Source: Neoscytalidium dimidiatum (taxonomy: Eukaryota > Ascomycota > Dothideomycetes > Botryosphaeriales > Botryosphaeriaceae). From it: a stretch of 64,000 nt of DNA. The notes beneath the pieces were generated by a model. It worked only from the letters and a program-made list of their open reading frames with translations, was not told where the DNA came from and ran no database searches. The stretch covers positions 2,914,001 through 2,978,000 of the forward strand of contig CM074701.1 of NCBI GenBank assembly GCA_037367355.1, in the 5' to 3' direction. Every line of letters begins with the position of its first letter. The stretch's first letter is position 1. Both the position numbers and the translations under genes were made by a program. Of this stretch, positions 12,411-24,454 are shown piece after piece.

Positions 12411-13488
12411 GGTGACGAAGCACACACGAAGATGTTCCAGGCAGGTCGAGCTTCCAACGCAGAAGAGAAATGGCGATCCGGGGAGTCCGAAGAGAAGGCG
12501 AGGGATTTTGTAGCTTGAGAAAGCTTGTGCGGCACAATATTACGGCCCGCGAGGTGCACGTCACCGGCGCAAACAGGCGGAAGCTAGATGCGGGGAGTCT
12601 AGCGGAGCATGGGTGGGATAAGCGTGGCTTGGCACGTGTGCAAGGTACCGCTTCTGTAGCGTCAGGTCTGGCAGCTCGTCCCGTCTGTTCCTGGCAGCGT
12701 GGGTTCCGCGAGCATGGCTATTGGCTTGCGCTTTCGTTGGCTTTACTACGTTCAATCCCTGGAAACGTCATTCAATTTCTCCGGCTCCGTTATCGAAAGA
12801 TGCGGCTGAGTGCTCGGAAGCGAGCGGCAAGTGATCTGGCAGGCGGTGCATTTGCCGACTATGAGGATGTATGAGTAGATGCGGGAGCATAGGGAGAAAG
12901 ATCCCAAGTGTCTGTATGGTGCAGCTTCAGAAGTATAGACTATTTTCCGAGTCAGAATGTCGCAACGGGACTACGCGGAGAGACTCGCAAGTTGTGAGTG
13001 AGAGTGGTGCGGGGGAAGCTGGACGGCCGGTACCAAGCTCGATCAAGCTTCGGCAAGCTTCGCCTCGGTCTTGGGCCGTAAACGCCGATATCGTCGTGTG
13101 GGGGATATCGCCGGTAGCATTATTGCCATATCAACTGCAAGAATGCACATGGAGAACGAACGGATCCCGACGTAAACTTCAAGCATCCGTCAATAGAATG
13201 CAAATTTCAAATATACCTAAATTTGATCGGGGGAAGGCCAAGTTATGCTGGATATGAAAGCCACTCCCACAAGTCGTGGCCGAGCACCTTGATGGATAGC
13301 TCCGCCAGGACCCGACATCACGCAGTGGAAATTTCCACTCCGGTCGCTTTGCAGGCATTACACATTAAGACTCTTATCTCCGCGCGCTGAATCAAAGGCA
13401 GAGGGAGCCTCACCAATAGGTCCATCTTGATCTGGCCCGGACGGTTCCCCAAGCTGAAAAATGAAAGTCACCAAGCCCGCTCTACATC
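12411..13488. other. Upstream region of the phosphatase, no gene seen
   Basis: The first few hundred bases should hold the phosphatase promoter, read leftward. No convincing gene, tRNA or repeat was found. Plus-strand frames at 12470-12874 and 12871-13257 lack domains and a plausible start context. Confidence 0.45.
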
Positions 13489-14199
13489 TCAGGGGGCGCA
13501 TCGCACCTCTCGCATCGCCAGCAGACTCGCTCCACTGTACGTTAGCCTATCATTGAGCCGCACCGAAACGGCCTGAATCTTCCCTTGATATGTATCCAAC
13601 ACCTCAAGCTGCCTCCGGACAACATCCGCCAACAAAAGCGCTAGCGCCGGCACCGCGACGAATGGCGCACCTGGCATGCATCATAAGCGCAACCCCCCTG
13701 AAGTCGGCACCGCACGCATAAAACTTCGGATAGATGGTCTGCACACACGTCAGCGCGGATTACAACTCGATACCTCAAAATGCAAGAGCCAGGATCACCA
13801 AGGACGAGATCCCGTGTAGGCGGTGTTGTAGGGAAACGCGTGTTGCCGAGGGTAACTGCTTGGCGGTACACCTGAGAGGTGTATAGAAGCGATAGGCATC
13901 ACGTGAGTGTATATACAACGGGACCGGTAAGAAGTAGGCCTGACGACCAAACCAAGACACCACCACCAATCTGGCGGTCGACACTCATCGCGCAGGCCGC
14001 GCGCCGTCACTACTAAATAAAGTGCCCAAATCGAGAGAAGATAAAAGAGGACTAGTATGAGAAAAAGCAAAAAATGATTTTGTGGCAGATTACTGACAAG
14101 ATTTAAGACTCTAGATGGGATCTCCACGTGTGCTGAGAGCGTATCTGGAGCAGGAACAAAGTCTTTGAAAATATACGCGCTGCTTTCGGAGGCCGTCAA
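13489..14199 (-). CDS. Doubtful small membrane protein, unrecognised
   Basis: Two minus-strand pieces look partly coding. The first (14199-13795) starts with about 45 polar residues, then one clear membrane segment around NHFLLFLILVLFYLLSIWAL. The second (13677-13489) is a regular, helix-like stretch (ALALLLADVVRRQLEVLD) ending in a stop at 13489. Possible acceptors lie at CCTCTCAG, GTGTGCAG and CATGCCAG between them, but I could not fix one splice path. No family is recognised. It lies just upstream of, and divergent from, the broken metal ATPase, so it may itself be a relic. Confidence 0.28.
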
Positions 14200-14267
14200 A
14201 GCCGCGGTGCCTGAGGCAACCGCTGTTTCTTTCGTCTCAGAGATTTTGGAAAGCAGCTGACACCGAC

Positions 14268-16581
14268 ATGTCCAGTAAGATTCATCATCTCATCAGTGAC
14301 TTGACAGATTGCTGCAGCGACGTCACGACCATCGCTAAACATAAGCATCACATCCACCATGAGAAAAACGATGCCTGCGGGGAGCATTTTCGGGCCGCTT
14401 TTGAGAAATATGCGTCCTTATTGAAGAAGCGCTTTGCCTTTGCCGTAGTGTTCTCTGGTTCGGTTCGATCAAATGGTGTGCTACGAAGTCCCTCCCCCGG
14501 AGCGAGAAGAACCACGAAACGAAACATGACTCGATGAAGTGTGAGGATGATGATGAACAAAGCGGCGACGAATACTGCATGGAGATTACGGAAGACAATG
14601 GCACCGCTGAAGACTGCTGCGACGAGAAAGGCCAGCGTTCTTCTTTCATCCGAATGCTGGTCCACACCATTGCGATAGTGACCCTTGCTGCGGTGCGGAG
14701 AAAGAGATGGCAATTTCCACCCAAGTTCAATCCATCCCAACCGACATTGAAAAAGGCACCAGCCATGAGCACGTCTCCATCACCGTCGAAGGCATGACCT
14801 GCTCCGGCTGTGGCAACAAGCTGCAGCGCAGCCTCTCATCCCTTCCCGGCGTGACAAATGCCTTCGTCAACTTCATCCGTCTCCGCCCGCAAACACACCG
14901 TCACCATCTCCCACGACCCGCTCAATCCTCAGCGCGCGCACGCTCACGGCCGCCTGCACGTACAGCGTCGTCGTGACCTTCGCGTTCGAGATGGCCGGCG
15001 TAGCGCCGCGCGCCGAGGGAGGCGGACGGCCTCTTCGAGACTAGCTTGCTGCTGGTGGCGCTCGTCCTGGCGGGCCGGCTGGTCGGCGCGTGGGCGCGGG
15101 CGGTGGTTGGGGGTGGGGCGGAGAGGGAGGTCGACGCGAGGTTGTTGCAGTTTGGGGACGTTGTTTCGGGATGCGGGGCGCACGAGAAGGTGCCGACGGA
15201 CGGGATGGTGGTGGGCGTCGCGAGCGAGGTCGTGCTGGCGGCGAAGGGGGTGGGGGGCCAGGCCAATGCCGGGACGGTGAATGGAGAGGGGGTGCTGGCG
15301 GTGCGGTTGGTAAGGTTCCTCGTGAGCAGTGCGGTGACGGATATTACGGGGTTGATGGAGGATGCGTTCAGGACGAAGCCGAGGATTCGGGATTTGGCGG
15401 ACAGGGCGGCTTGTTTGGGTCGTTGTCGCGGTTGCGGTGGTGGTGCTGTGCGCGTGGGTGTATGTTGCAATTGGCGTAAGGGGAAAGGAGGGTGCGAAGG
15501 CCGCGGATACGGCACTCAGTTACTGCGTTGCGGTGCTGGCGGATTCTTGTCTCTGTGCATTGGGGCTGGCGGTGCCGATGGTGTTGGTCATTCCAGGCGG
15601 GGTTGCGGCAAGAGGTGGGGTCGCTATCAAGTCGGCACAGTCGGTGGAAAGGGCTCACGAAGTCATGGATGTGATATCAGACAATACAGGAAGGCTGACG
15701 AGGTAGGAACTCGACGTAGTTGCCGAGAAGATGTTGATCGGGGAGCAGGGCTTGGCCGCATCCCTCGCTCAGGCCCTTGTTTTTGGCAACATCCACTCCA
15801 TCCCGGAAGCAGTGGCCAAAATTCCTGCAGACTCCGATCCTTGGTTCTGTCGATCTCGAGGACAGCCGCGTTATGCCTGGCTCCGGAGTGAAGGCCAGCT
15901 AAAAGGGAATCGAGGTTCAGGCTGGAAACGCCCGGTGGGCGAACTCGAAAACCCACACAGCTGTCCGTCGGATGGTGGCGGATGAAGTACCGTTCTCTAC
16001 ATCACCAAATCAGGCGAATTAGTCGGGGTGTACGGCCTAAATAGCGTTCTGCGCCCGGAGGCCTCATAGATGGCTAACAAGCTTCAGGAGTGGAAAATTG
16101 AGGTTCATCTCGTCAGCGGCGACGAGCACAAAGCCGTTGGGCCGGTTCGTGCGATGGTCGGAATTCTACCAGAGAGCACGGTCGCCCGCAAGACACTAGC
16201 TGAGAAACGCACCTATATTCCACAACTCATGGATGCGGCAAGATCATCCTCTTCTGCGGCGATGGCACGAACGATGAGGTGGCCGTTGCGCAGGCAGACG
16301 TCAGTGTACAGCTAGGCTCGTCCTCGGACGTGACCAGAGCGAAGGCCGATGTCGTTTTGCTCTCGCGCCTGTCGGAGATTACATTTCTCCTCGACATTTC
16401 GACTGCGTCCTTCCAACGTATCGCCTTCAACTTCGCTTGGGCAGCCGCGTATAACAACTTTGCGATCTTGCTGGCCGCGGGTGCGTTTGTGAAGGTGAGG
16501 AGCCCACCGGCCTATGCCGGGTTAGACAGGCTAGTCAGCGTTCTTCCTTTATCTTCGCCGCTTCCACGATGTCGCGGATGA
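14268..16581 (+). pseudogene. Broken P1B-type copper/heavy-metal ATPase (PCA1/CCC2-like)
   Basis: Pieces of one heavy-metal-exporting ATPase lie in order but in changing frames. First comes a His/Cys-rich N-terminus with AAFEKYASLL (about 14380). The metal-binding HMA motif GMTCSGC follows (about 14790), then an actuator-domain stretch VPTDGMVV (about 15200). The membrane segment around 15520 has the metal site CPC changed to CLC. At about 15680 the phosphorylation motif DKTGT reads DNTGR, followed by a stop. VSGDEHKAV (about 16115), FCGDGTND (about 16255) and the last helix pair (16430-16580) complete it. Internal stops at 15703 and 15983 and several frameshifts rule out a functional product. 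The loss of CPC and of DKTGT would each disable transport. Decay is scattered, so this is an old pseudogene rather than one bad base. Confidence 0.85.
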
Positions 16582-17031
16582 GGCGGAGTTGAGGCTGTCT
16601 TGCACGCATTCGAGGGATTCGCACGCATGGCAGCAAGGATAAGACATGCACTTCTAAGCTATAGGAAATTTTGCGACCAATCGAATCTACAGGTAACCGA
16701 AAGCGAGCTCCGCACGTATGCAAATCCGCGGCTGCACTGGGAAGACACTAGCCGATGGCGGTCATGCTGTTCGCCCTGCTTTGCACTATGCTTTGTACGC
16801 TACCATCTAAGGTCTCGGCACACTCTCGATTTTTAAGCTTACCAATCTTCAAACTTAGTATCCACCAGTTCCGCAGCGGACATTTCGTTTTTATGAAGCG
16901 TACACATGGACCGTTGCTTCGCATTACATTTTGTGACCAGTAGGAGCGCGGTGCTTGCAAGTAGAGTATCATGGGTCAGTTACTAAAGTTGTGCGACATT
17001 GCTAAGAGCCGCAGGACGAATGGGAGCGGAC

Positions 17032-17151
17032 TAAACCTACTCTCGGGCTCAGTTTTCGCTTCGGACTTAACCCTCAGTGTCGGTCTAACCCTACCCGCCG
17101 GCCTTTACCTACCGGGGAATTAGCCCTCTTACAGGAGTAAACCTACTCTCG
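17032..17151. repeat. 14-base direct repeat, 106 bases apart
   Basis: TAAACCTACTCTCG occurs at 17032-17045 and again at 17138-17151. Both copies sit 110-230 bases upstream of the regulator start codon, in pyrimidine-rich DNA. The pair could be a regulator binding pair or a chance duplication. Confidence 0.6.
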
Positions 17152-17222
17152 CCTCTATTCTCCACCACTTACCCTCTTCAACCCTTTTTGTGACCAACTG
17201 TCCTACGCGTTTATTGTTCGAC

Positions 17223-17242
17223 CCTGTCTTATGTAAGACAGG
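17223..17242. repeat. Palindrome with 9-base arms
   Basis: CCTGTCTTA and TAAGACAGG flank a two-base centre (TG). The palindrome ends 21 bases before the ATG of the zinc-finger regulator, so it lies in the leader or core promoter. It could bind a dimeric protein, form a hairpin in the mRNA leader, or act in autoregulation. Confidence 0.7.
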
Positions 17243-17263
17243 AAACAATTACCGCGTGCCAAT

Positions 17264-19333
17264 ATGCCCGATCCTGCGAATAGCGATCCTCCAGCACGAT
17301 TGTATAGATGCTCCAAGTGTAATAAAACCTACTATCGCAGCAGCCATCTACGTCGTCATGAGGTAACACGTAAGGATCAAAGCCCTTCGGCTTCGTGTGC
17401 GACCTGAACTCACCCCACCCAGATTCTAGCGAGAAAAGCTCGAGGTGTTGTTTCTGCAACCGATCATTTGCCAAAGTGTACGTGCCCAGCTTGCCACCTC
17501 CCGAACGTCCTTGCTGATCTGATAGTATCATGCAGTGAGGTTGCGAGGAGGCACTCCAAAGCATGCGCGGGCAAATCCAACGCGCCGCCCCCACCACAAG
17601 CAAAGCGTGGCCGCAAAGCGCGCGCGTGTGACAGATGCTCCCAGTACAAGGTCTCCTGCGACGCACAGAACCCTTGCTCCCGCTGCATCTCCCAAAACAA
17701 GCCCTGTACATACCAACGTCTAGCCGGTGAGAGTGGTGGGTCGAATCCTGCTCATTCCAAGGCCCCTTTCCTCCTCAGCTTTACCGAGTCCTCCAACGAC
17801 ACCACCATCACCGCCTTCTTCCTTGATGGCTCATGGAACGCAAACGCCAATGACGAGTCCGCATCATGCCATCGATTTCTCTTTGGCTCTCCGGAAGACG
17901 CCTTGACGGGATTCCACAGCTCTGCCTGGGATGCAGTTGCCCTTAGCAATTACTACGACCAAGGCTTTACCGTTGGCGTCGATGGGGACCATCTCAATAA
18001 CGCCGTATTTGGAGACATCAGTTCCGGTCAAATCATGTCTTTGGACATCCGTATCGATGAGATAATTCGCCATCTCTGGGTGACATATAATGATATGTTC
18101 CGCACTTCAGTTGAGGGCTGCCCACCATTCAATATGGACTTAGCGAAGACAGTATTCTCGGTGAACAACGCGAAGCAGTTCATGTGGTCCTTCTTCCATC
18201 GATTTCACGAAGAACTCCCAATCATTCATCGACCCACATTCCACCTCGACACGGCTACGTCAGAGCTTCTGATCGCCATCATATTGGGAGGTGCTGCATT
18301 CAGTGCACCCGTGGACGATGCCTTGTCGGCGCGCAGATTCATCCCTATTGCAGATGAATTCATCTTTACCCAGCTTCAGCGGAGATTACAAGCCGTGCAG
18401 GCAGCGCAGCCATGTGACCTACGGATCGAGGACATCCAAAACATGCAGGCAGCAATGATATTGATTATGATCCAGAGTGGCTTTAATGACATTCCGTCAC
18501 GACGTCGAGTCAAGTCACGAAGGCACCCACAACTAGTTTCGATGCTGCGCTCGCTCGGTCTGCTTTCCAGCCGACGGCGAGCCCTGGCGACCTGGCAAGA
18601 TTTCATCGAGGACGAGACCCGCGTGAGGTAAGCTATATCGATCGTGCACGGGAGCCGTGTCCTTTGCTCATAATACCAAACAACAGACTGGCCATCTTCA
18701 CATTCATGACCGACAACCACTTCTGCACGTTTTTCAACCAACCTCCCCAAGTATCCGTCTCGGAAATGACCGGCGACCTGCCCTGCCCGGAAGGGCTGTG
18801 GGAGGCGAATAACAGCACGCAGTTCGAGCACCTCAACGCGCTCGAGCTGGAAGACGTGCCGCCGCCGCAGTCGGTGCGGCACTTCGTCAACACGCTCATG
18901 CACGGCCCGTGGTCGGACGACCCGTCGTGCCCATGCAGGAACGCATCCCACTTCAACCTTTACATCGCCATTGCCGGTATGGAAATGATCGCAGTATCGC
19001 AGCTTTCAATCGACGGGCCAGCTAATCGTTCACGCAGCACTTCAGTCGGTGACGTACACGGCGCGCACGAGCTGCCTCGGCCCGGCATCCTATCAGGCCA
19101 TTCTACGCGCGACGGAGCGGTGGCTGGAGCTCTGGGGGACGGGACCCTCGATTCCCGGGGGCGACCCCCGCAAACACGCGTTTCTGCGGCACGCGAACGA
19201 GACGTGCTGGCTGGTGCGGACGGTGGCCAAGGTCGCGCAGTCGGGCGACATGAGTAGCGGGTACATGCAAAACCTGTCGTCGGATTCGTTCAACGACCTA
19301 CATGATTTCATTAAGAAGTACGGGTATCTCTGA
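17264..19333 (+). CDS. Transcription factor with two C2H2-type fingers plus a Zn2Cys6 cluster
   Basis: Five exons: 17264-17369, 17423-17477, 17536-18627, 18687-18976, 19038-19333, giving 612 aa. Finger 1 is C16, C19, H32, H36. Finger 2 is C44, C47, H60, C64. The Zn2Cys6 cluster runs from C85 to C111 with canonical spacing (C-x2-C-x6-C-x5-C-x2-C-x6-C). The junction of exons 1 and 2 was chosen because it rebuilds H36 and the linker HSSEK; an earlier donor at 17363 would lose the finger. The rest resembles the fungal regulator middle-homology region (FHEELPIIHRPTF, ILGGAAFSAP), with a late ARTSCLGPASYQAILRATE segment. It should be a nuclear DNA-binding regulator. Targets are unknown; nearest genes are the metal ATPase relic and Argonaute. 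Confidence 0.88.
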
Positions 19334-21224
19334 GCGAGCTGGCAGGTGCTACAGGGAGTACGGTCAAGCATCTATGGTTGAATAAAGGGCAACTTTATGA
19401 ATTGTGATGCCTGATCCGACACTATGATGGTGGCTTAGGATCTGCCTGGATTGTAGGAACGGCGCATGCATGAGTGGTTTAAAGCCGGCCAGGTGGACCG
19501 ATCGTCAAAACTGGTACAAAGCTACTTTAATTTCGGTTAACATTTACGGTGTTGGCGTGTATTTATAACCTATTTATAAAACATATCAAGCATGCCGGCT
19601 AGCCAGTGTTTACGGGCGGCCATTCCTTTCTGCAGTTCTATACAACAATCAAGTTTGCATCGCACTTTACTCATCTACGCTAGCTGCAGTCTGAACCGAG
19701 CATATTGCATATCGTCTCTCATAGGGAACGTATCCATTTTGCCCAAAAGAGGTGACCGAGCAAGCTTGGTCAGCCTTAGCGATAATCGTGAGCATATGTG
19801 CAACAGAGCATAATTCAACCTCGACATGTATTCGTATTTTATTCTTTTTCGGTACAGCAGTCTCTATCGTCTCTTCTGCTATCTGATTTGCTGTCCACAG
19901 CATAGGATCGATTCCGATGGAAAACAATCACGAAGAATAGCAATTCCGAAGAGGAAATCCAACGCTGTACAACCCTGAATTATAACAGTCCCAAAGTACT
20001 TAAGAAAATCAAAGCACTCACGGAAATATGTGGTTATAAAGAAAAAAATGTTAACATATTCTTGCGTAGAGAAGCTCTAATGCCTCATGAGCGTTATTTA
20101 CGAATGCGCATATCGTCCGCCATTGCTGTGAAAGTTTTGTCTTTGTGATAGCCTTCACAAGTCTGGCTGGAATCCCTACGATTTTTCCTTCGGTGAAGTC
20201 ATGTGTCTCTCCGTCCACATGTAAGTAACCAAGCCGAGCTCATCGCTCCGTGCGCGATAGTGACGATGGATCAAAAGGCCAAAGCACTTGGTGGCGCTCT
20301 TTCCCGCAATCGTCTTCTCAAGGACGGAAACAAAAATAGCATGGAAACCATAGCTATTCCATTCGTGTACAGCCACTCGGAGAGAGGCTTTGGAACGAAT
20401 GCTAATTTTCCATGTGCTACCAGTCAGGTGAGGTTAGCGATAGGCTTTATCCGTTAAGCAACGCCGCACTTAGCCTATGCCACTGTCCCCTCTTGAATCC
20501 GTTACTGAATATTCTATATATAACCCAGAGTGCTAAGAGTGACAGACTAGCAGTATGGCCTTCTGGAGTTACCCTCGGCAAAAGCGCACGTAAGAGATAG
20601 TCACCGGTTGTACAGACGGCCGACATCAGATCACGTGATCATAATAATTTGCTGAAAAAATCAAAGCGGCCAGGATTGTCATCCCCACTGAAACAAGCAA
20701 AGGAAAATCCTGGGAGAAGTGGTAAGACTGACGAATGCAGGGCTTGCTGCCACAAAAATGCTCTGCCCCTCGGTGAGATGAAGATAGCATCAGAGTAAGG
20801 CTAAAGGTCGCCGGGTGTGGAATTGGCGGTACATAGAGACGGCCTAATCAGGCCACAAAATGAAGCCAACATGGTACCTGCTATCACATGTCGCTAGTGA
20901 CATTCACATTTGCCATTTCAGATTTTGTTTTGTAAATAAACCACCGCGGTTCTGCACCAACCGAAGGCCATCGACCGGGCCTGCGATTGAAGAGTTCTAG
21001 CAAACCACGAGGCTGGTAAGTGGTCCGTTCGCAAACATCGCTCATGAGCCCGAGGAGTCTGGCCAGCTCATGACTCAGCCGCTTGACATCGTTGTACAGT
21101 AGCAGCCGACCTTTCGCCCTGCCTCATCCCCGCGCTCGCGGTGAGACACTGCGTGAGCATCTCATCACATCATCAGATTGTCTTTCGGGTCACGCGTTAC
21201 CCATATCTGCCATATCTGGCCATC
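19334..21224. other. Intergenic region (1.9 kb) upstream of Argonaute
   Basis: No gene is supported. The part 19500-20100 is relatively AT-rich with TTTATAA-type stretches. From 20900 onward it is presumably the promoter and leader of the Argonaute gene. Short frames at 19592, 20203 and 20176 have no domain or splice context. Confidence 0.45.
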
Positions 21225-24200
21225 ATGTCTAACAGAGGCGGAAGAGGCGGCGGCGGACAACCTCGCGGCGGCCGCGGCCGAGGTGGCTTCGGAGGAGGTG
21301 GCGACCGCGGAGGGTCCGGCCACGGAGCCTATTCCACCCAGCAGTATCGCGGCCAAGCCGATCGGGGAGGATTCCGGGGCGGACGCGGCGGAGCGAGAGG
21401 CGGAGCTGCCGTCCAAGTCTACACGTGAGTGGTATCTAATGCGCGTCACTGCACGCTCGAGCTGACACGCGTCCAGCGCTCCCAATAACGCCGGTGTCCC
21501 TGCGCCCGATGCTCGTGTGACCCAGACCGAGAACGCTATTCAGAAAGCCGCTGTTGACACGAAGGGTCTCAGTAATCTATCGCTGGATGATGGGTTCCCT
21601 GTCCGACCGGGCTTCGGCACAAGAGGTACCCCAGTCACGCTGTGGGCGAACTATTTCGAACTTGTCCCTCAAAAGGACCTTCTACTTCATCGATATGATG
21701 TTGCAGTCGTCCCAGAGGCCAAGGGAAAAAAACAAGAGCAGCTCGTGAGGCTCCTGCTTGAAACTTCGGAGCTGAACCCCTCCAAGCCTGAGATCGTCAC
21801 CGACTTCAAGTCTACGCTCATCTCAAGGAAGAAGCTGGACAGGGACGAGATCGTTGTTAGTATCCAATACCGTGCCGAAGATGAGGATGAGCCCCTCCCA
21901 AATGCTCAGACGTACAAGGTACGCGTCAAGTTCACCAACACCCTGAGTGTCAGTGAGCTTCTGGATTACCTGACCTCTTCAAACATGGGCACCCGATATG
22001 CCGACCAATCCTCCTTTGCCCAAGCGTTCAATATCTTCATGAATCATCATGCCAAGTCTTCGGGCAACCATGCTGCTATTGGCAAAAGCAAGACATTCGC
22101 TCTTGGATCAGGCACCGAGAAATTCGATCTTGGTGGCGGACTTGACGCCATGAGGGGTTTCTTTTCCAGCGTCCGCATGGCGACTTGCCGCATCCTTGTC
22201 AATGTCAATGTTAGCTATGCGGCGTTTTACCAGGATATCCCTCTCGACCAGCTTATGCGGAAGTACGGCATCAACAACAAGGCGCGTCTTGAGAAGTTCC
22301 TCAATAAGCTCAAGATTCGCACCACGCATCTTCCAGTGAAGAAGAACAAGGCAGGAAAGGTTTTGCACAGGATCAAAACCATTCTTGCTCTTGCCAACAA
22401 GTACGATGGCCGTAATCTGGAGCATCCTCCAAGAGTAAAAGCCTACGGTGCAGGTCCGAAAGATGTCGAATTCTGGCTGGACAGCCCGGCCCCTCAAACT
22501 TCTCAACAGTCCGGCAAAGGAGGCAAGGGAAAGGGAAAGGGCAAGGCTGCTGGGCCGGCAAAGCCAGAAGCATCTTCGGGCGGGCGATATATCACTGTAT
22601 ACGATTTCTTCGTGCAAGGTAAATGACCTTCACTCAAAGTGCTTGTCTACGCTCTAACATACGTTCCAGCCTACGGAAGGAAAATTACCGATCCTTCGCT
22701 TCCTGTTGTCAATGTTGGAACCCGCGACCAGCCCTCCTACTTACCTCCGGAAGTCGGTGTGGTTACGTCTGCGCAGCCATCCAAAAAAAAGCTCGATGGC
22801 GACCAGACCGCTCAGATGATCAAGGCTGCAGTCCGCCGGCCGTACGAAAACGCGAACTTCATTGTCAAGGACGGCTACCAGACGGTCGGTCTCAGCAGGG
22901 AGGGCAACCTGCAACTGGTGAGTCGACCCTGCTCCAGTCATTTCTAGATTTTCTCAAACCTGACATCTCGAGAAGGCCCAGTTCGGAATCACGGTCCCCA
23001 AAAACCTGATTACAGTTCAGGGCCGCGTCCTTAGCGAGCCAAAAGTTCTGTATAAACAGAATAGGACTCCAAAGTTGAACGCTGGATCGTGGAACCTTCT
23101 CAATGTTCAGTTTTACGCCTCCGGCACTGCGCTGAAGAAGTGGTCTTACCTGCTGCTTTCTATGCCCGACCAACCCGACACGGTATCCGAAGCGCAGTTG
23201 CAATCGCTGATGGCAAGTTTTCATACAGCCTTGAAAGAGACGGGTGTTCCTGTTGAAAAGCCAATGGCTGGGAAGAGGCTATCAATTAACAATGAAGACG
23301 ATCCACAACTGGACAATATGTTCGAGCGTGCCTCGAAGGGTCTCGACCTCCTCTTCATCGTCCTGCCCGGCTTCAACAAGAAGCTACCCGTCTACAATCG
23401 AATCAAGCGGCTTGGTGACGTGAAGTACGGCGTGCACACCATCTGCTCCGACGGTAGCAAGTTCTCCAAAGAGCGTGGGCAGGACCAGTACTTCCGCAAC
23501 GTGGCGCTGAAGTTCAACCTCAAGCTCGGCGGTATCAACCACACGATCGAGACGAACCACCTGGACATGGACAAGACCATGATCGTCGGTGTCGACGTGA
23601 CGCACCCGTCCCCGGACTCGCGCTCCAATGCTCCTTCCATCGCAGCCATGGTCGCCAGCGTCGACAAGCGTCTCGGCCAGTGGCCCGCGACGCTCTCGAT
23701 CCAGTCCGCCGCGCGTCAAGAAATGGTCTCCTCGCTCGGCGACATGCTCAAGACGCGTCTCCGCCTCTGGCAAACCAAGGGCCGCCACCAGTCCCTGCCC
23801 GAAAACATCCTCGTCTACCGCGACGGCGTCTCCGAGGGGCAATACGCGCTGCTCACGGCGTCCGAGATCCCACAGCTGCGGCAGGCCTGCAAGGACGTCT
23901 ACCCGGCCGACGCGACCAAGAAGGGCCTGCCGCGCCTGACCGTCGTCGTCGTCGGCAAGCGCCACCACACGCGCTTCTACCCGACGCGCGAGGCCGACGC
24001 CGACCGCGGCTCCAACACCCGCCCGGGCACCGTCGTCGACCGCGGCGTCACGCACGCGCGCGAGTGGGACTTCTTCCTGCAGCCCCACGCCGCCCTGCAG
24101 GGCACCGCGCGCCCCGCCCACTACTACGTCGTGCTGGACGAGATCTTCCGCGCCAAGTACAACGGGAAGACGCCGTTCCCGCCTGAGTGCAAGAATGTGA

Positions 24201-24454
24201 GCGATGTGTTGGAGGACCTGACGCTGAATCTGTGCTACTTGTTCGGGCGCGCGACGAAGGCGGTGAGCTACTGCCCGCCGGCGTACTATGCCGATATCGC
24301 GTGCGAGAGGGGTAGGTGCTACTTGAGCGATGTGTTTGAGAGCTCGGCGGCGAGCTCTCTGGTGGAGGGGAGTGAGGCGGAGGGACAGGGTCAGGTGCGG
24401 GATGATGATGTGAGGGTGCACGAGAGGCTGAGGGATTCCATGTTCTACATGTAG
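21225..24454 (+). CDS. Argonaute, slicer-competent (QDE-2-like)
   Basis: Four exons: 21225-21424, 21477-22618, 22670-22917, 22976-24454, giving 1022 aa. The first 66 residues are an RGG-rich tail, as in many fungal and animal Argonautes. ArgoN, linker 1, PAZ (VYDFFVQ, then LPVVNVGTRDQPSYLPPE), linker 2, MID and PIWI follow. The PIWI tetrad is complete: D737 (GVDVTHP), E779 (RQEMV), D813 (YRDGVSEGQ) and H912 (ARPAHYYVVLDE). It should bind small RNA and cleave target RNA in quelling or related silencing. A Gly/Lys run (GKGGKGKGKGK) interrupts the PAZ region near residues 412-424. The acceptor of exon 4 may be 22973 instead, adding one Lys. No Dicer or RdRP gene is in the window. Confidence 0.95.

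Larger units (their letters stand above)
16582..17263. other. Region between ATPase relic and regulator gene
   Basis: No gene is seen. Most of it is presumably the promoter of the downstream regulator. It contains a 14-base direct repeat and a near-perfect palindrome just before the start codon, listed separately, and a pyrimidine-rich stretch from 17060 to 17220 on the plus strand. Confidence 0.45.

Noticed and set aside
17080..17110. Telomere-like CTAACCCTA motif
   Set aside because: A single unit only, with no array; it lies in generally pyrimidine-rich DNA.
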